Source: Prionace glauca (Eukaryota; Chordata; Chondrichthyes; Carcharhiniformes; Carcharhinidae). From it: 64,000 bases of DNA. A program made the position numbers and the translations under genes. Under the pieces are notes generated by a model. It was not told the DNA's origin and did not search any database. It was given only the letters and a program-made list of their open reading frames with translations. The stretch is from the NCBI GenBank assembly GCA_037974335.1, contig CM075760.1, positions 49,806,469-49,870,468 of the forward strand, in the 5' to 3' direction. Below, one piece after another: positions 31,958 to 41,750 of this stretch. Numbering within the stretch: position 1 is the first letter of the stretch; every line of letters begins with the position of its first letter.

Positions 31958-32857
31958 ATGGAGGGGCATGTGATGTGTGGTTTCTGTATGATGTGGGAAC
32001 TGGTGGACCCCAGGGTCCTTCCCAGTGACCATGTCTGCAGTAAGTGCAGGTTGCTGGAGGAGCTCCAGCTCAAGGTGGATGAGCTAGCCTCTGAGCTACA
32101 GACACTGAGGCTCATCAGGGGGAGAGAGGGTGCCCCTAGACTGGCTAAATCTAAGGGTCAGGGACAAAAGGGGGCTGCTGGGAGGAGGAAGGGGGGTGAG
32201 GAGAGGAGGCCTCAGCCTCTTAACCTGCATAACAGGTTTGAGGTTCTTGCTTCCAGTCTGGAAGAGGACGAGGCAAGAGAGGTTTGTGAGCAAACTGCAC
32301 ACGGTACAGTGATGCAGCAGGACATAGGCAAAGAGAAGGGGAAAAGGAACGTAGTAGTGATTGGGGATAGTGGGGTGAAGGGTATTGACACTGTCCTTTG
32401 TCACAATGACAAAGTGCACAGAAGGGTGTGTTGTCTGCCTGGTGCTCGGGTACAGGATGTCGCAGCTGGGCTGCAGAGGAATCTGGAGTGGGAGGGTGAG
32501 AACCCGGTCGTTGTAGTACATGTGGGTGCCGGCGACGTAGGCAAAATGCGGACTGAGGATCTGGGAAGGGAGTATGAGAAGCTGGGAATGGAATTAAAAA
32601 GTAGAACCGACAAGGTGGTTATCTCTGGGCTACTGCCTGAACCGAGGGCAGACGGGTGTAGGGTTGATAGGATAAAGGAAGTAAATGGGTGGCTCAGGGA
32701 TTGGTGTGGGAGGAATGGGTTCGAATTTATGGGGCATTGGCACCAGTATTGGGGTAGGTGGGACCTGTTCGGGCAGGATGGGGTTGGTCTGAATCATGCT
32801 GGGACCAGAGTGCTGGCGAATCGAGTAAAGAGGACTGTAGACAAGGCTTTAAACTAA
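31958..32857 (+). CDS. CR1 ORF1 protein: CCHC-like start plus SGNH-esterase-like domain
   Basis: 299 codons. Residues 1-35 have paired Cys (MCGFCMMWELVD and CSKCRLLEEL) like a zinc-binding motif, followed by a short coiled-coil-like stretch (LLEELQLKVDELASELQTL) and a basic low-complexity segment. From about residue 130 there is an SGNH hydrolase-like domain: VVVIGDSGVKG with the nucleophile position Ser138, HVGAGDVG in place of the usual GTND block, and DGVGLNHAG near residues 274-282. Such esterase domains are known in ORF1 of CR1/L2-type elements and are thought to act in the RNP. The canonical D-x-x-H is not in register here (Gly at the usual His site, His three residues later), so catalysis is doubtful. 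The first Met with CCHC context was taken as the start. Confidence 0.82.
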   Translation: MEGHVMCGFCMMWELVDPRVLPSDHVCSKCRLLEELQLKVDELASELQTLRLIRGREGAPRLAKSKGQGQKGAAGRRKGGEERRPQPLNLHNRFEVLASSLEEDEAREVCEQTAHGTVMQQDIGKEKGKRNVVVIGDSGVKGIDTVLCHNDKVHRRVCCLPGARVQDVAAGLQRNLEWEGENPVVVVHVGAGDVGKMRTEDLGREYEKLGMELKSRTDKVVISGLLPEPRADGCRVDRIKEVNGWLRDWCGRNGFEFMGHWHQYWGRWDLFGQDGVGLNHAGTRVLANRVKRTVDKALN

Positions 32858-35802
32858 TTAGGGGGGGGGAGGGTGCGAGGGTAGGTGACGCTATGAGGTC
32901 TAAAGTTAAGGATAGGGTACAGGTAAGGGAAGAGGCAAAGGATGTCCCAATTGGTGGCGTTACGGCAAGTAGGGTCCAGGTGAAGGCTGGGATGAAAGCG
33001 CTTTATCTGAATGCACGAAGCATTCGGAATAAAGTGGATGAGCTGATGGCGCAGATCGACACAAATGGATACGATCTGGTGGCCATTACAGAGACGTGGC
33101 TGCAAGGTGACAGGGACTGGGAGATGAATGTACAGGGTTATCAAGTGTTCAGGAAGGATAGGCAGGAGGAAAGAGGGGGAGGAGTAGCTCTGCTGATTAA
33201 GGATAGTATCAAGGTGGTAGCAAGGGATGATATCGGAGCCAAGGAGCAGAAAGTGGAATCGTTGTGGGTGGAGATTAGGAACAGAAAAGGGAGGAAGACG
33301 CTAGTGGGTGTCGTCTATAGGCCCCCGAATAATGATCTGGAGGTGGGGCGGGCTGTTAACGCGCAAATAAGTGCAGCGTGCAGGAATGGGACGGCAGTAG
33401 TTATGGGAGATTTCAATCTGCATATTGATTGGTCGACCCATGTTGGACGAGGTGGGCTCGAGGAGGAGTTCTTGGAATGCTGCCGGGATAATTTCCTTGA
33501 ACAGTGTGTGTTGGAGCCGACGAGGGAGCGAGCTATCTTGGATCTGGTGCTATGTAATGAGGCGGGTAGAATTAGGGACCTTGCGGTGAAGGATCCTCTT
33601 GGAGAGAGTGATCATTGTATGGTGGAGTTTCTGGTGCAGATGGAGGAGGAGAAAGTGGGTTCCCAGACACGCGTCCTTTGTTTGAATAGAGGGGAGTATG
33701 GTAGGATGAGAGAAGAATTGGCGAATGTGGACTGGGGGAACGCGTTGGAAGGTAGGTCTGCTGAGGAGCAGTGGAGGATCTTTAAGGAGATCTTTCTTGG
33801 TGCTCAGCAGAAATTTATTCCGATGGCTAAAAAGGACAGTAGGAGGAGAGGTAATAAGCCGTGGATAACGAAGGAGGTGAAGGAAAGTGTTAAATTAAAA
33901 GCGGAGGAGTTTAGAGTAGCTAAGAGCAGTGGGCGAGAAGAGGATTGGGAAAGGTTTAAATGTCAACAAAGATTGACAAAGAAATTGATAAAGGAGGGTA
34001 GGAGAAGCTATGAGGCTGGGCTAGCACTTAATATAAAAAAGGATAGCAAGAGTTTTTATAAATATATAAAAAGGAAGAGGCTGGCTAGGATAAACGTTGG
34101 TCCTTTAGAGGATGAGAAAGGGGAGCTAGTGGTAGGGGATAGGGATATGGCTAAGGTCTTGAATAACTTCTTTGTTTCTGTCTTCACGGAGGAGGACGTG
34201 AATAATTTGCCGGGTGTTAGCGATGGAAAGGTGGTAGGAATGGAGGGTCTTAATGACATTACTGTTACTAGAGAGGTGGTGCTCGACAGACTGGAGGGGC
34301 TGATTGTGGACAAGTCCCCAGGACCGGATGGAATGCATCCGAGGGTTCTGAAAGAAATGGCGGAGGTGATAGTGGATGCCTTGGTGGTTATTTTCCAGAC
34401 GTCGCTGGATTCCGGGGAAGTGCCGGAAGATTGGAAAACGGCTAATGTTACGCCGTTGTTTAAGAAGGGTGCCAGGCAAAAGGCGGGGAATTATAGGCCG
34501 GTTAGTTTAACGTCTGTGGTAGGTAAAATGTTAGAAACCGTCATTAAGGAGGAAATAGCGAGGCATCTTGAGGGGAATTGCTTGATAGGGCGGACGCAAC
34601 ACGGTTTCATTAAAGGGAAGTCGTGTCTGACAAATTTACTGGAGTTCTATGAGGATGTGTCTAGGGCAGTGGATGGAGGAGAGCCGGTGGATGTGGTCTT
34701 TCTGGATTTTCAGAAGGCGTTTGACAAGGTACCTCACAAGAGGTTATTGCAGAAGGTCAGGGGACATGGAGTTGGGGGTAGGGTGTTAGCGTGGATAGAG
34801 GATTGGTTGTCAAATAGGAGGCAGAGAGTGGGGGTCAATGGATGCTATTCGGATTGGCGGTTGGTGACTAGTGGGGTGCCCCAGGGGTCGGTGCTGGGGC
34901 CTCAGCTATTTACCATTTATATAGATGATCTGGAGGAGGGAACCGAGTGCAGGGTGTCGAAATTTGCTGATGACACCAAGATTGGGGGAAAGGCAAATTG
35001 TGCGGAGGGTGTGGAGAGTCTGCAGAAGGATCTAGATAGGCTGGGCGAATGGGCCAGGAAATGGCAAATGGAATTTAATGTTGGCAAGTGTGAGGTGGTC
35101 CACTTTGGTAGGAGGAATGGTAGGAAGGACTATTACTTACGGGGCGAAAAACTGCAGCAGGCGACGGTGCAGAGGGACCTCGGGGTCCTTGTGCATGAGT
35201 CGCAAAAACCCAGCTTGCAGGTGCAGCAGGTGGTCAGGAAGGCGAATGGGATGCTGGCCTTCATAGCGAAGGGGATTGAATATAAAAGTAGGGAGGTCTT
35301 GCTGCAGCTGTATAGGGCATTGGTGAGGCCGCAGCTGGAGTACTGTGTGCAGTTTTGGGCGCCGTACCTGCGCAAGGATGTTTTGGCCCTGGAGGGAGTG
35401 CAGAGGAGGTTTACTCGGCTGATACCGGAGTTGAGGGGATTGAGCTATGAGGAGAGGCTGAATAAACTAGGCTTGTACTCGTTAGAGTTTAGAAGAATGA
35501 GGGGAGATCTCATTGAGACGTATAAGATGATGAATGGGATGGATAGGATAGAGGTGGAGAGACTGTTCCCGCTCAAAAAAGACAGTAGGACTAGGGGGCA
35601 CAGCCTCAAGATAAAGGGGGGGCGGTTTAGAACAGAGTTGAGGAGGAACTTCTTCACTCAAAGGGTGGTGAATCTCTGGAATTCTCTGCCCGTTGAAGTG
35701 GTGGAGGCTGCCTCGCTAAATATTTTTAAGAAACGGGTTGATGGGTTTTTGATAAGAGAAGGGATTAAGGGTTATGGGGAGAGGGCGGGAAGGTGGAGCT
35801 GA
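32758..35802 (+). CDS. CR1 ORF2 protein: endonuclease and reverse transcriptase
   Basis: 1014 codons from the first Met. The true start may be Met at 32893, after the end of ORF1, since the first 45 residues overlap ORF1 in another frame. The EEP-type endonuclease lies at about residues 80-300: LYLNARSIRNKVDEL, ITETW, GGVALLIK, VVYRPPN, MGDFN at 216-220, SDH at 284-286. A basic linker follows. The RT spans about 500-780: SPGPDG at 520-525, [27 protein letters not shown] and catalytic FADD at 736-739. The C-terminal region runs to ERAGRWS. The protein nicks target DNA and primes reverse transcription there. All key motifs look intact. Confidence 0.92.
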   Translation: MGPVRAGWGWSESCWDQSAGESSKEDCRQGFKLIRGGEGARVGDAMRSKVKDRVQVREEAKDVPIGGVTASRVQVKAGMKALYLNARSIRNKVDELMAQIDTNGYDLVAITETWLQGDRDWEMNVQGYQVFRKDRQEERGGGVALLIKDSIKVVARDDIGAKEQKVESLWVEIRNRKGRKTLVGVVYRPPNNDLEVGRAVNAQISAACRNGTAVVMGDFNLHIDWSTHVGRGGLEEEFLECCRDNFLEQCVLEPTRERAILDLVLCNEAGRIRDLAVKDPLGESDHCMVEFLVQMEEEKVGSQTRVLCLNRGEYGRMREELANVDWGNALEGRSAEEQWRIFKEIFLGAQQKFIPMAKKDSRRRGNKPWITKEVKESVKLKAEEFRVAKSSGREEDWERFKCQQRLTKKLIKEGRRSYEAGLALNIKKDSKSFYKYIKRKRLARINVGPLEDEKGELVVGDRDMAKVLNNFFVSVFTEEDVNNLPGVSDGKVVGMEGLNDITVTREVVLDRLEGLIVDKSPGPDGMHPRVLKEMAEVIVDALVVIFQTSLDSGEVPEDWKTANVTPLFKKGARQKAGNYRPVSLTSVVGKMLETVIKEEIARHLEGNCLIGRTQHGFIKGKSCLTNLLEFYEDVSRAVDGGEPVDVVFLDFQKAFDKVPHKRLLQKVRGHGVGGRVLAWIEDWLSNRRQRVGVNGCYSDWRLVTSGVPQGSVLGPQLFTIYIDDLEEGTECRVSKFADDTKIGGKANCAEGVESLQKDLDRLGEWARKWQMEFNVGKCEVVHFGRRNGRKDYYLRGEKLQQATVQRDLGVLVHESQKPSLQVQQVVRKANGMLAFIAKGIEYKSREVLLQLYRALVRPQLEYCVQFWAPYLRKDVLALEGVQRRFTRLIPELRGLSYEERLNKLGLYSLEFRRMRGDLIETYKMMNGMDRIEVERLFPLKKDSRTRGHSLKIKGGRFRTELRRNFFTQRVVNLWNSLPVEVVEAASLNIFKKRVDGFLIREGIKGYGERAGRWS

Positions 35803-35905
35803 GTCACGACAGATCAGCCATGATCTTATTGAATGGCGGGGCAGGCTCGAAGGGCCAGATGGCCTACTCCTGCTCCTATTTCTTATGTTCTTATGTTCTT
35901 ATGTT

Positions 35906-36345
35906 CTTAACCTTCTTTATCAACTTCTTTGTCAATCTTTGTTGACATTTAAACCTCTCCCAATCCTCTTCTCGCCCACTACTCTTAGCTACTCGAAATT
36001 CCTCCACTTTTAGTTTAACACTTTCCTTCACCTCCTTCGTTATCCACGGCTTATTATCTCTCCTCCTACTATCCTTTTTGACCATCGGAATAAATTTCTG
36101 CTGAGCACCAAGAAAGATCTCCTTAAAGATCCTCCACTGCTCCTCAACAGACCTACCTTCCAACGCGCTCCCCCAGTCCACATTCACCAATTCTTCTCTC
36201 ATCCTACCGTACTCCCCTCTATTCAAACAAAGGACGCGTGTCCGGGAACCCACTTTCTCCTCCTCCATCTGCACCAGAAACTCCACCATACAATGATCAC
36301 TCTCCCCAAGAGGATCCTTCACCGAAAGGTCCCTAATTCTACCCT
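35906..36345 (-). mobile_element. CR1 family A, antisense host copy, 5' part
   Basis: The minus strand encodes GRIRDLSVKDPLGESDHCMV through the KESVKLKVEEFRVAKSSGRE region to TKKLIKK. These are the ORF2 residues directly preceding the part found at 29654-31541. The two are one insertion split by the full-length plus-strand element, with only about 10-20 bp unaccounted for. Confidence 0.9.
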
Positions 36346-36527
36346 GATGTTCTACTGATGTTCCAGACAGATTGGAAGAAACAGATTTTATAATAACTAA
36401 TTGGAAATGAGGGAATGAAGCATAATATTTGTTACCAGGGAGATCAGTGTAATCTGTACAAACAGAAAAGGTCCGATAACTGGATGGAGAATAAATGCTG
36501 TGTTTAATTTTATCCAACAGGAACAAA

Positions 36528-36625
36528 GTGTGGACAGTCACCGTGTTCCCAGACTGTGTCCAGGCTGAAGTTCTGTTCCTGCCGTATGATCCTCCCCAGA
36601 TTGTCCTTTTTGAGCCCCAGACAGG
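36528..36625 (+). other. Exon-like segment B, unknown origin
   Basis: Preceded by TTTAATTTTATCCAACAG (a good 3' splice site) and followed by CAGACAG|GTGAAA (a possible donor). The frame between is open: KVWTVTVFPDCVQAEVLFLP, then YDPPQIVLFEPQT. The end resembles the first strand of Ig/TCR constant domains (PP-x-V-x-LFEP), but no Cys/Trp core follows. Related to segment A at 28063-28160. Confidence 0.45.
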
Positions 36626-36809
36626 TGAAATTAAGCACTCAGGTGGGAAAGATAAAAATCTAAAACAATAAATTCAAAACAAGCTGATTTACTGGATATA
36701 TAACCAGAATATAAAACTTCAATTATTTTCAGCAGAAGGGAATGCCAACTGTCAGAATGAACATGGTTCAGTTCTGGATGTGATTAACAGCAGAATCTAA
36801 TCCCTGCAG

Positions 36810-37316
36810 TCATTTGTGAACCTGCTGGTGTCTCACCAGGTGGGATGACTGAGTGAATCCCTTCCCACACTTGGAGCAGTTAAACAACTTCTCCCCAGTG
36901 TGAACTCGCTGGTGTCTCAGAAGGTGGGATGAATGAATGAATGCTTTCCCACACTCAGAGCAGGTGAACGGCTTTTCCCCAGTGTGAACTCGCTGGTGTG
37001 CCAGCAGGTGAGCTGACTGACTGAATCTCTTCCCACAGTCAGAGCAGATGAATGGCCTCTCTCCAGTGTGAACTTGCCGGTGTATCCTAAGATCGGATGA
37101 TTGAATAAATGCCTTTTCACATGTGGAGCAGGTGAATGGTCTTTCCTCACTGTGAGTGGTTTGGTGTCTCAGAAGGTCGGATGACCGAGTGAATCCCTTC
37201 CCACACATGGAGCAGAGGAAGGGTCTCTCCCCAGTGTGAGTGTGTCGGTGATATTCCAGCCGAGATTGGTATTTGAATCCCTTCCCACAGTCCCCACATA
37301 TCCATGCTTTCTCCAT
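36810..37316 (-). CDS. C2H2 zinc-finger protein, 6 fingers
   Basis: 168 codons, entirely six consecutive C2H2 fingers: [50 protein letters not shown] and FNCSKCGKGF. All Cys and His ligands are present and the linkers are TGERP, SEERP, TGERP, TGEKP and TGEKL. Helix positions -1/3/6 are Y/R/Y, R/D/R, Q/D/I, Q/H/A, H/H/R and Q/H/V. The Met (MEKAW) is the first in frame after a TGA 39 nt upstream (37353-37355) that lies inside an eroded finger. No effector domain is visible. It is a putative sequence-specific DNA-binding protein, probably driven from the CpG region at 38980-39320, opposite to the gene at 41751. It could be a decaying gene that survives as an open finger block. Confidence 0.8.
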   Translation of the reverse strand: MEKAWICGDCGKGFKYQSRLEYHRHTHTGERPFLCSMCGKGFTRSSDLLRHQTTHSEERPFTCSTCEKAFIQSSDLRIHRQVHTGERPFICSDCGKRFSQSAHLLAHQRVHTGEKPFTCSECGKAFIHSSHLLRHQRVHTGEKLFNCSKCGKGFTQSSHLVRHQQVHK

Positions 37317-37570
37317 GGTGCCAGTGTCATTGTCTCTCTCCAGGTTGGATGATCAGTTGAAGCCTCGACCGCACATAGAACACATGTACAGTTTCTCCTT
37401 GCTGTGAATGGTGTGATTTTTTTTCAGGCTGTGTAACTGGTTAAAGCGCTTTCCACCGTCAGTTCACTGGAACACTCCCACTCGGGGGGGTGTGTGTGTG
37501 CGCGCGCGAGTGTCTTGGTGCTTTTCCAGTCACACCGATGTTAGAACAGAAAAGCATTTTTCCTTCCACA
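37317..37570 (-). pseudogene. Eroded N-terminal fingers of the 6-finger gene
   Basis: On the minus strand, in frame pieces, KRFNQLHSLKKNHTIHSKEK and LYMCSMCGRGFN precede a TGA. These are two decayed fingers conserved in the paralogues at 41540-41750 and 63288-63440. A GT/GC simple repeat lies at 37489-37512. Confidence 0.65.
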
Positions 37571-37984
37571 TTAAACAGCCAATGATATTCAAGTCCTGAT
37601 GAATTGTGTCACTCTGAAGATCTTAAAAATTTTCTTTTCTCCTATCTGTAAATCCTCCTCTTCAAACATCCTGTGGAAACAGTTTACATAGAATTACACA
37701 AAATATACAGAACAGAAACTGGCCATTTGGCCCAGTCAGTCTCTGCTGGTGTTGATTCTCCATAAGCATCTCCTTCCATTCCATCTCCCTCAGCTCAGTC
37801 TTTCATTTTCTTGTTCTATTCTTTTCCCTCTCATCCATTCATCTTGTTTTATTTTGAAAGACTTTTTGCCGCAAATATTTCCTGTTGTAGTGAGCTCCAC
37901 AGCAAAGCTGCACTGATAAACACAATTTCTCCTTATTTCCCCTATTGGATTTGTCTGTGACTATCTTATATTTCTGGCCCCTGA
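37571..37984. other. No gene seen
   Basis: Includes an antisense S3-like scrap (ACAGAACAGAAACTGGCCATTTGGCCC at about 37710) and CR1-like decayed 3' sequence; otherwise unrecognised. Confidence 0.4.
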
Positions 37985-38270
37985 TTTTGGATTATTCTAC
38001 TTATTTATTATTTGTGTCACAAGTAGGCTTACATCAACACTGCAATGAAGTTACTGTGAAAATCACCTAGTTGCCACACTCCAATGCCTGTTCGGGTACA
38101 CTGAGGGAGAATTTAGCATGGCTAACACACCTAACCAGCACATCTTTCAGACTGTAGGAGGAAACCCATGGACAGCGTGCAGACTCCAAACAGGCAGTGA
38201 CCCAAGCCAGGAATTGAACCCAGGTCTCTGGTGCTGTCAGCCAGCAGTGCTAACCACTGTGCCGCCCATT
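37985..38270 (-). mobile_element. tRNA-derived SINE (type S1)
   Basis: Complete layout in reverse: TTATTTATTATTTGTGTCACAAG tail, GCAATGAAGTTACTGTGAAAATC, TTCAGACTGTAGGAGG, and the tRNA-like head with GGGTTCAATTCC (box B) and AACCACTGTGCCGCCC. Confidence 0.82.
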
Positions 38271-38433
38271 CTCGCTCACAAGGAAACGTTCTATCCATAT
38301 CCACAAGTTCCCACATGGCAGACTGAGCAGAAACATCAAATCTCAAGAGATCCAAGAGCAAGTTACATTTTGGAGACAAAATTGCCTCAATTGCAGGAAA
38401 TACTAAATGATAGTTAATGGGTATTTTTTGTGA

Positions 38434-38660
38434 TGGAAGATGGTGACACAGTGGTAATATCACAGGACTAGTAATCCAAAGGCCCAGGCTAATGTTTTGG
38501 GGATTCTAAAACCATCCAAAACCTCCATGGGCTGCAGTAGTTAGGGAAGGCAGATTGTCATCACCTTCTCAAAAGTATTCAGCAATGATAATAAATGCCA
38601 GTGACACCTGCATACTGTAATCAGTGAAAATGAAAGAGCTGCAGCCTGTTTCCAGTAATT
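38434..38660 (+). mobile_element. tRNA-derived SINE (type S2)
   Basis: Head GATGGTGACACAGTGGTAATATCACAGG with GACTAGTAATCCAAAGGC, then a truncated distal part with CATGGGCTGCAGTAGTTAGG and CAATGATAATAAATGCC. Confidence 0.7.
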
Positions 38661-38979
38661 CAGTTGTATTAGTGTGTGCTAACATGACTAAAATGTCTGA
38701 TCTGAGTCATACACAGTCCTGAAAGTTACTTACTGATAGGGAATAACCAACTGAATCCTATGATTGCAGGAGTTGGTTTCTGCAGCTCTTGCTACTGCTT
38801 TATGAACTCTTGATTCTCCACCAATTCGCACTTTCCTTTTTTCTATGGAGGATCTATGCACTTTAATTTACATATTATTTGGTTCCTAACTTCATTTATT
38901 CGCCTTGCCACCCTAATCCCCACATAGCAGAAAAACAAATTTGGACGGTAAATGGTGGGGACTTTACCCAGAGTTCTTC

Positions 38980-39320
38980 GCGGTGGTGGCTGTCCCCTAT
39001 CCAGAGCAGTGCGCAAGCGCAATAGTGTATTGTATTCGGAGCATGCGCAGCAATGGTCACGGAGTGTAGTCTGTCAGTCGTATCTCCAAACGGGTAAGGA
39101 TTTGGTGATCCAGAGGGAGCGATACTGCTAACCTTGGAACGGGGAATGTTTCAAAACACGTGGTGAAAGCCTTAAACCTCAAATATTGACCTGTAGGTCT
39201 CGTGTCTGCAACTCCATGTCTGTTTCTCGGGACAAAGCCACAGTTAACGGTCGCCATCTTGTTCCGACGGGAAATAGCGCGCATGCGTGTCCACTTTGAT
39301 GACGCGATAGAGGGTGGAGC
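38980..39320. promoter_or_regulatory. CpG promoter region between divergent zinc-finger genes
   Basis: NRF1-like motifs GCGCAAGCGCAAT (about 39011), GAGCATGCGCAGC (about 39040) and GCGCGCATGCGTG (about 39277), with an ETS/YY1-like CGCCATCTTGTTCCGACGGG at about 39250. It lies between a minus-strand array (36810) and a plus-strand array (41751), so a bidirectional role is possible but unproven. Confidence 0.5.
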
Positions 39321-39547
39321 TTGAGTGTCTGTTTCCAGTGCGGTCCTAGTGCCCGCAGCCCCGAAATTCACAATTTAATTTGATGTGTCTTAAGTTTCCT
39401 TTGTACTTTTGTTTTTCTTCGGACTGTTCCCCTTCCTTTTGGGGAGCTGCCCCTTTTACTTTTTCCTAATTTAATTTGAGTTTGTCTATTTGGTTTGACT
39501 TAAAAGACACCTAGTGCCCGCAGAGTCACTGTTACCAATATAAAGTA

Positions 39548-39848
39548 TTAACGTTTATTTATTAATGTCACAAGTAGGCTTACATCAACACTGCAATGAG
39601 TAACTGTGAAAATCCCCTAGTCGCCACAATCCGGCGCTTGTTCGGGTACACTGAGCGAGAATTTAGTATGGCCAATGCACCTAACCAGCACACCTTTCAG
39701 ACTGTGGGAGGAAACCGGAGCACCTGGAGGAAACCCATGCAGACACGGGGAGAATGTGCAAACTCCATACAAACAATGACCTAAGCTGGGAAAGCAAAAA
39801 GGGTTCCTGACACTGTGAGGCAACAGTGCTAACCACTGTGCTGCCCAG
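39548..39848 (-). mobile_element. tRNA-derived SINE (type S1)
   Basis: ACGTTTATTTATTAATGTCACAAGTAGG tail, full S1 body and a head ending CTAACCACTGTGCTGCCC. The box B region is decayed. Confidence 0.82.
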
Positions 39849-39877
39849 AGGAGTTTGTGGATCATTAATAGTTAAGT

Positions 39878-39982
39878 TTTTTTTTATTACTGTCGCAAGT
39901 AGGATAAATTAACACTGCAATGAAGTTATTGTAAAAATCCACTAGTTGCCACACTCCAGCACCTGTTCAGGCACATTGATAG
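39878..39982 (-). mobile_element. SINE S1 tail fragment
   Basis: TTTTTTATTACTGTCGCAAGTAGG, GCAATGAAGTTATTG and CACTCCAGCACCTGTTCAGG match the last 100 bp of S1 in antisense. Confidence 0.75.
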
Positions 39983-39985
39983 CAA

Positions 39986-41200
39986 TCTGGATGGTTCTTT
40001 TGGCAAGTGATGTGCCACAGGAATCACTGCTGGGAATTGAACTGTTTACAATTTATAGGAATGACTTTGAAGGGATTGCAGCGATGATTACCAAATTTGA
40101 TGATCACACAAGATAAACCGTAGAAGCATTGAATCTGTACAGTGGAGAAAGAGGCCATTTAGCCCATAAGGTCTGCTCTGACTTTCCAAAGAAGCATCTT
40201 ACCCAGGCCCAACACCAATCCTATCCCAATAATGTCATGCATTTTATCATGGTTAGTCTATCTAACCTTCACATCTTTGGACGCTAAGTATTGCCAATCT
40301 ACTTTAAGCAGGGAAATAAGTCATAAAGATGACATAAGAAACTACAATATATATAGATAGGATAAGTGAGTGGGCAAAAAACTGGTAAATGCTGTAGAAT
40401 TGGGCAATTGTGAAATGTCCGCTTTGGCAGGAAGAATAGAAGGTAGATTTGTCTAAATGGTGAGAGATTACAGAGCTCTGAGGTGCAGAGAGACCTTTGT
40501 GTCCTAGTGCATGAATCACAGAAGGCTCTTATACAGGCAGGGCAAGTAACTAGGAAATGGTAACCATGTTACCATTTATTGTGAGGGAGTTGATTGCAAA
40601 AGTAGCAAGGTTATGCTTCAGTTGTGCAGGGCATTGGTAAGACCACTTTTGGAGTATCGTGTACAGTATTGGTTTCATTTTTAAATGAAGGATGACAATA
40701 TGTTGGAAGCAGTTCAGAGAAGGTTTACCAGACTAATAGCAGCAATGGGTGTATTGTCCTGTAAGGAAAGGTTGAACACACTTGGCTTGTATCCACTGGA
40801 GTTTAGAATACCAAGAGGAAATTTGACTAAACCATATTAAGATCCTGAAATGTCTTGACAAGGTGGTTGTGAAGATGTTGTTTCCTCCTCTGAGAAAACT
40901 TAGAACTAGGGGTCACTGTTTAAAAATCAGTGGTTGCCCATGTAAAACTAAGGTCAGGAGAAATTCTTTCACTCAGAGGATTGTGAGTCTTTGAAACTCT
41001 CTTTCTGAAAAAGTAGTGGAAGCAGACTCTGTGAATATTTTTAAGGCAGAGGTGGATAGATTCTTGGTAAGCGAGGGGGTGATAGATTATCAGAGGTAAG
41101 TATGATGTAGATTTGAGGTTACCATCAAATCAGCCACAGTCTTAATAAATGGTGGAGGGGCTGAATGGCCTACTTCAGCTCCTTGTTCATATGTTCATAA
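39986..41200 (+). mobile_element. Old CR1-clade LINE, RT to 3' end
   Basis: A decayed sense copy: the segment before 40120 carries VPQESLLGIEL-like and KFDDHTR (FADD region) codons. After the SINE at 40121-40290 it resumes with LSEWAKNW-like, VRPLLEYRVQYW-like and FTQRIVSL-like codons, then a 3' UTR ending CTACTTCAGCTCCTTGTTCATATGTTCATA. Many frame breaks. Confidence 0.8.
40121..40290 (-). mobile_element. SINE S3 fragment nested in old LINE
   Basis: GTAGAAGCATTGAATCTGTACAGTGGAGAAAGAGGCC...CCCAATAATGTCATGCATTTTATC...CTAACCTTCACATCTTTGG. It interrupts the LINE between its FADD-region and downstream codons. Confidence 0.7.
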
Positions 41201-41394
41201 AAAACATTCTGTTTAGTTAAGTACATTCCCTTTCTTTGGTGAGGACTTTGCTGCCAATTTTAGCTTATTTTAGTTTGATTGGATCACATATTTGGAAGAA
41301 CAGAGGTTGGGAATGTTGTACAGAAACTAGGTACTTTTGTTCTGGATTTCTGTCCTGGTCTGAGTGATATTGACACTGTCAATTCTTTTTACAG

Positions 41395-41750
41395 GGGATT
41401 AGTAGGAGATGATCTGAAGACAGGAAAACATTTCTTTGCGATCAGTCAAAATCAATGAATTCATCAAGAGCTAAATATCATCAACCTTTCACTGTGGAGG
41501 GAGAAATATGTCTCTCTGTTCTGTCTGTTGGGAAAGATTCAATCATCGATGCGACTGGAAAAGCACCAAGACGTACACACACCCAAGTGAGTGTTCCAGT
41601 GAACTGACTGTGGAAAGAGTTTTAACCAGTTACACAGTCTGAAAAAAAAATCAGACCATTCCCAGTGGTGAGAAACCATACGGGTATTCCATGTTTGGAC
41701 AAGGCTTTAACTGATCATCCATTCTGGAGAGACATAAGGATTCCAGCACT
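41395..41750 (+). pseudogene. Eroded N-terminal part of zinc-finger coding exon
   Basis: A 3' splice site (CAATTCTTTTTACAG) at about 41395 is followed by a leader and finger remnants: MSLCSVCWERFNHRCDW, a piece equal to CSSELTVERVL in a shifted frame, then FGQGFN, TGA at 41712-41714 and SSILERHKD. The TGA is in frame with the start at 41751 and sits at the same helix position as stops in the paralogues. Confidence 0.65.

Larger units (their letters stand above)
31542..35905 (+). mobile_element. CR1 family A, apparently full-length LINE
   Basis: A 4.36-kb element with a 5' UTR of about 415 bp, ORF1 (31958-32857), ORF2 (about 32758/32893-35802), and a 3' UTR of about 100 bp ending in three TTATGTTC octamers. 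Both frames are open with no break visible. It is inserted in an antisense copy of its own family, whose halves flank it. I see no poly-A tail and no clear target duplication, as usual for CR1. Completeness plus open frames suggest recent activity; whether it is active today cannot be told. Confidence 0.9.

Noticed and set aside
32096-32521. 141-codon frame antisense to CR1 ORF1
   Set aside because: Shadow of the ORF1 coding strand.
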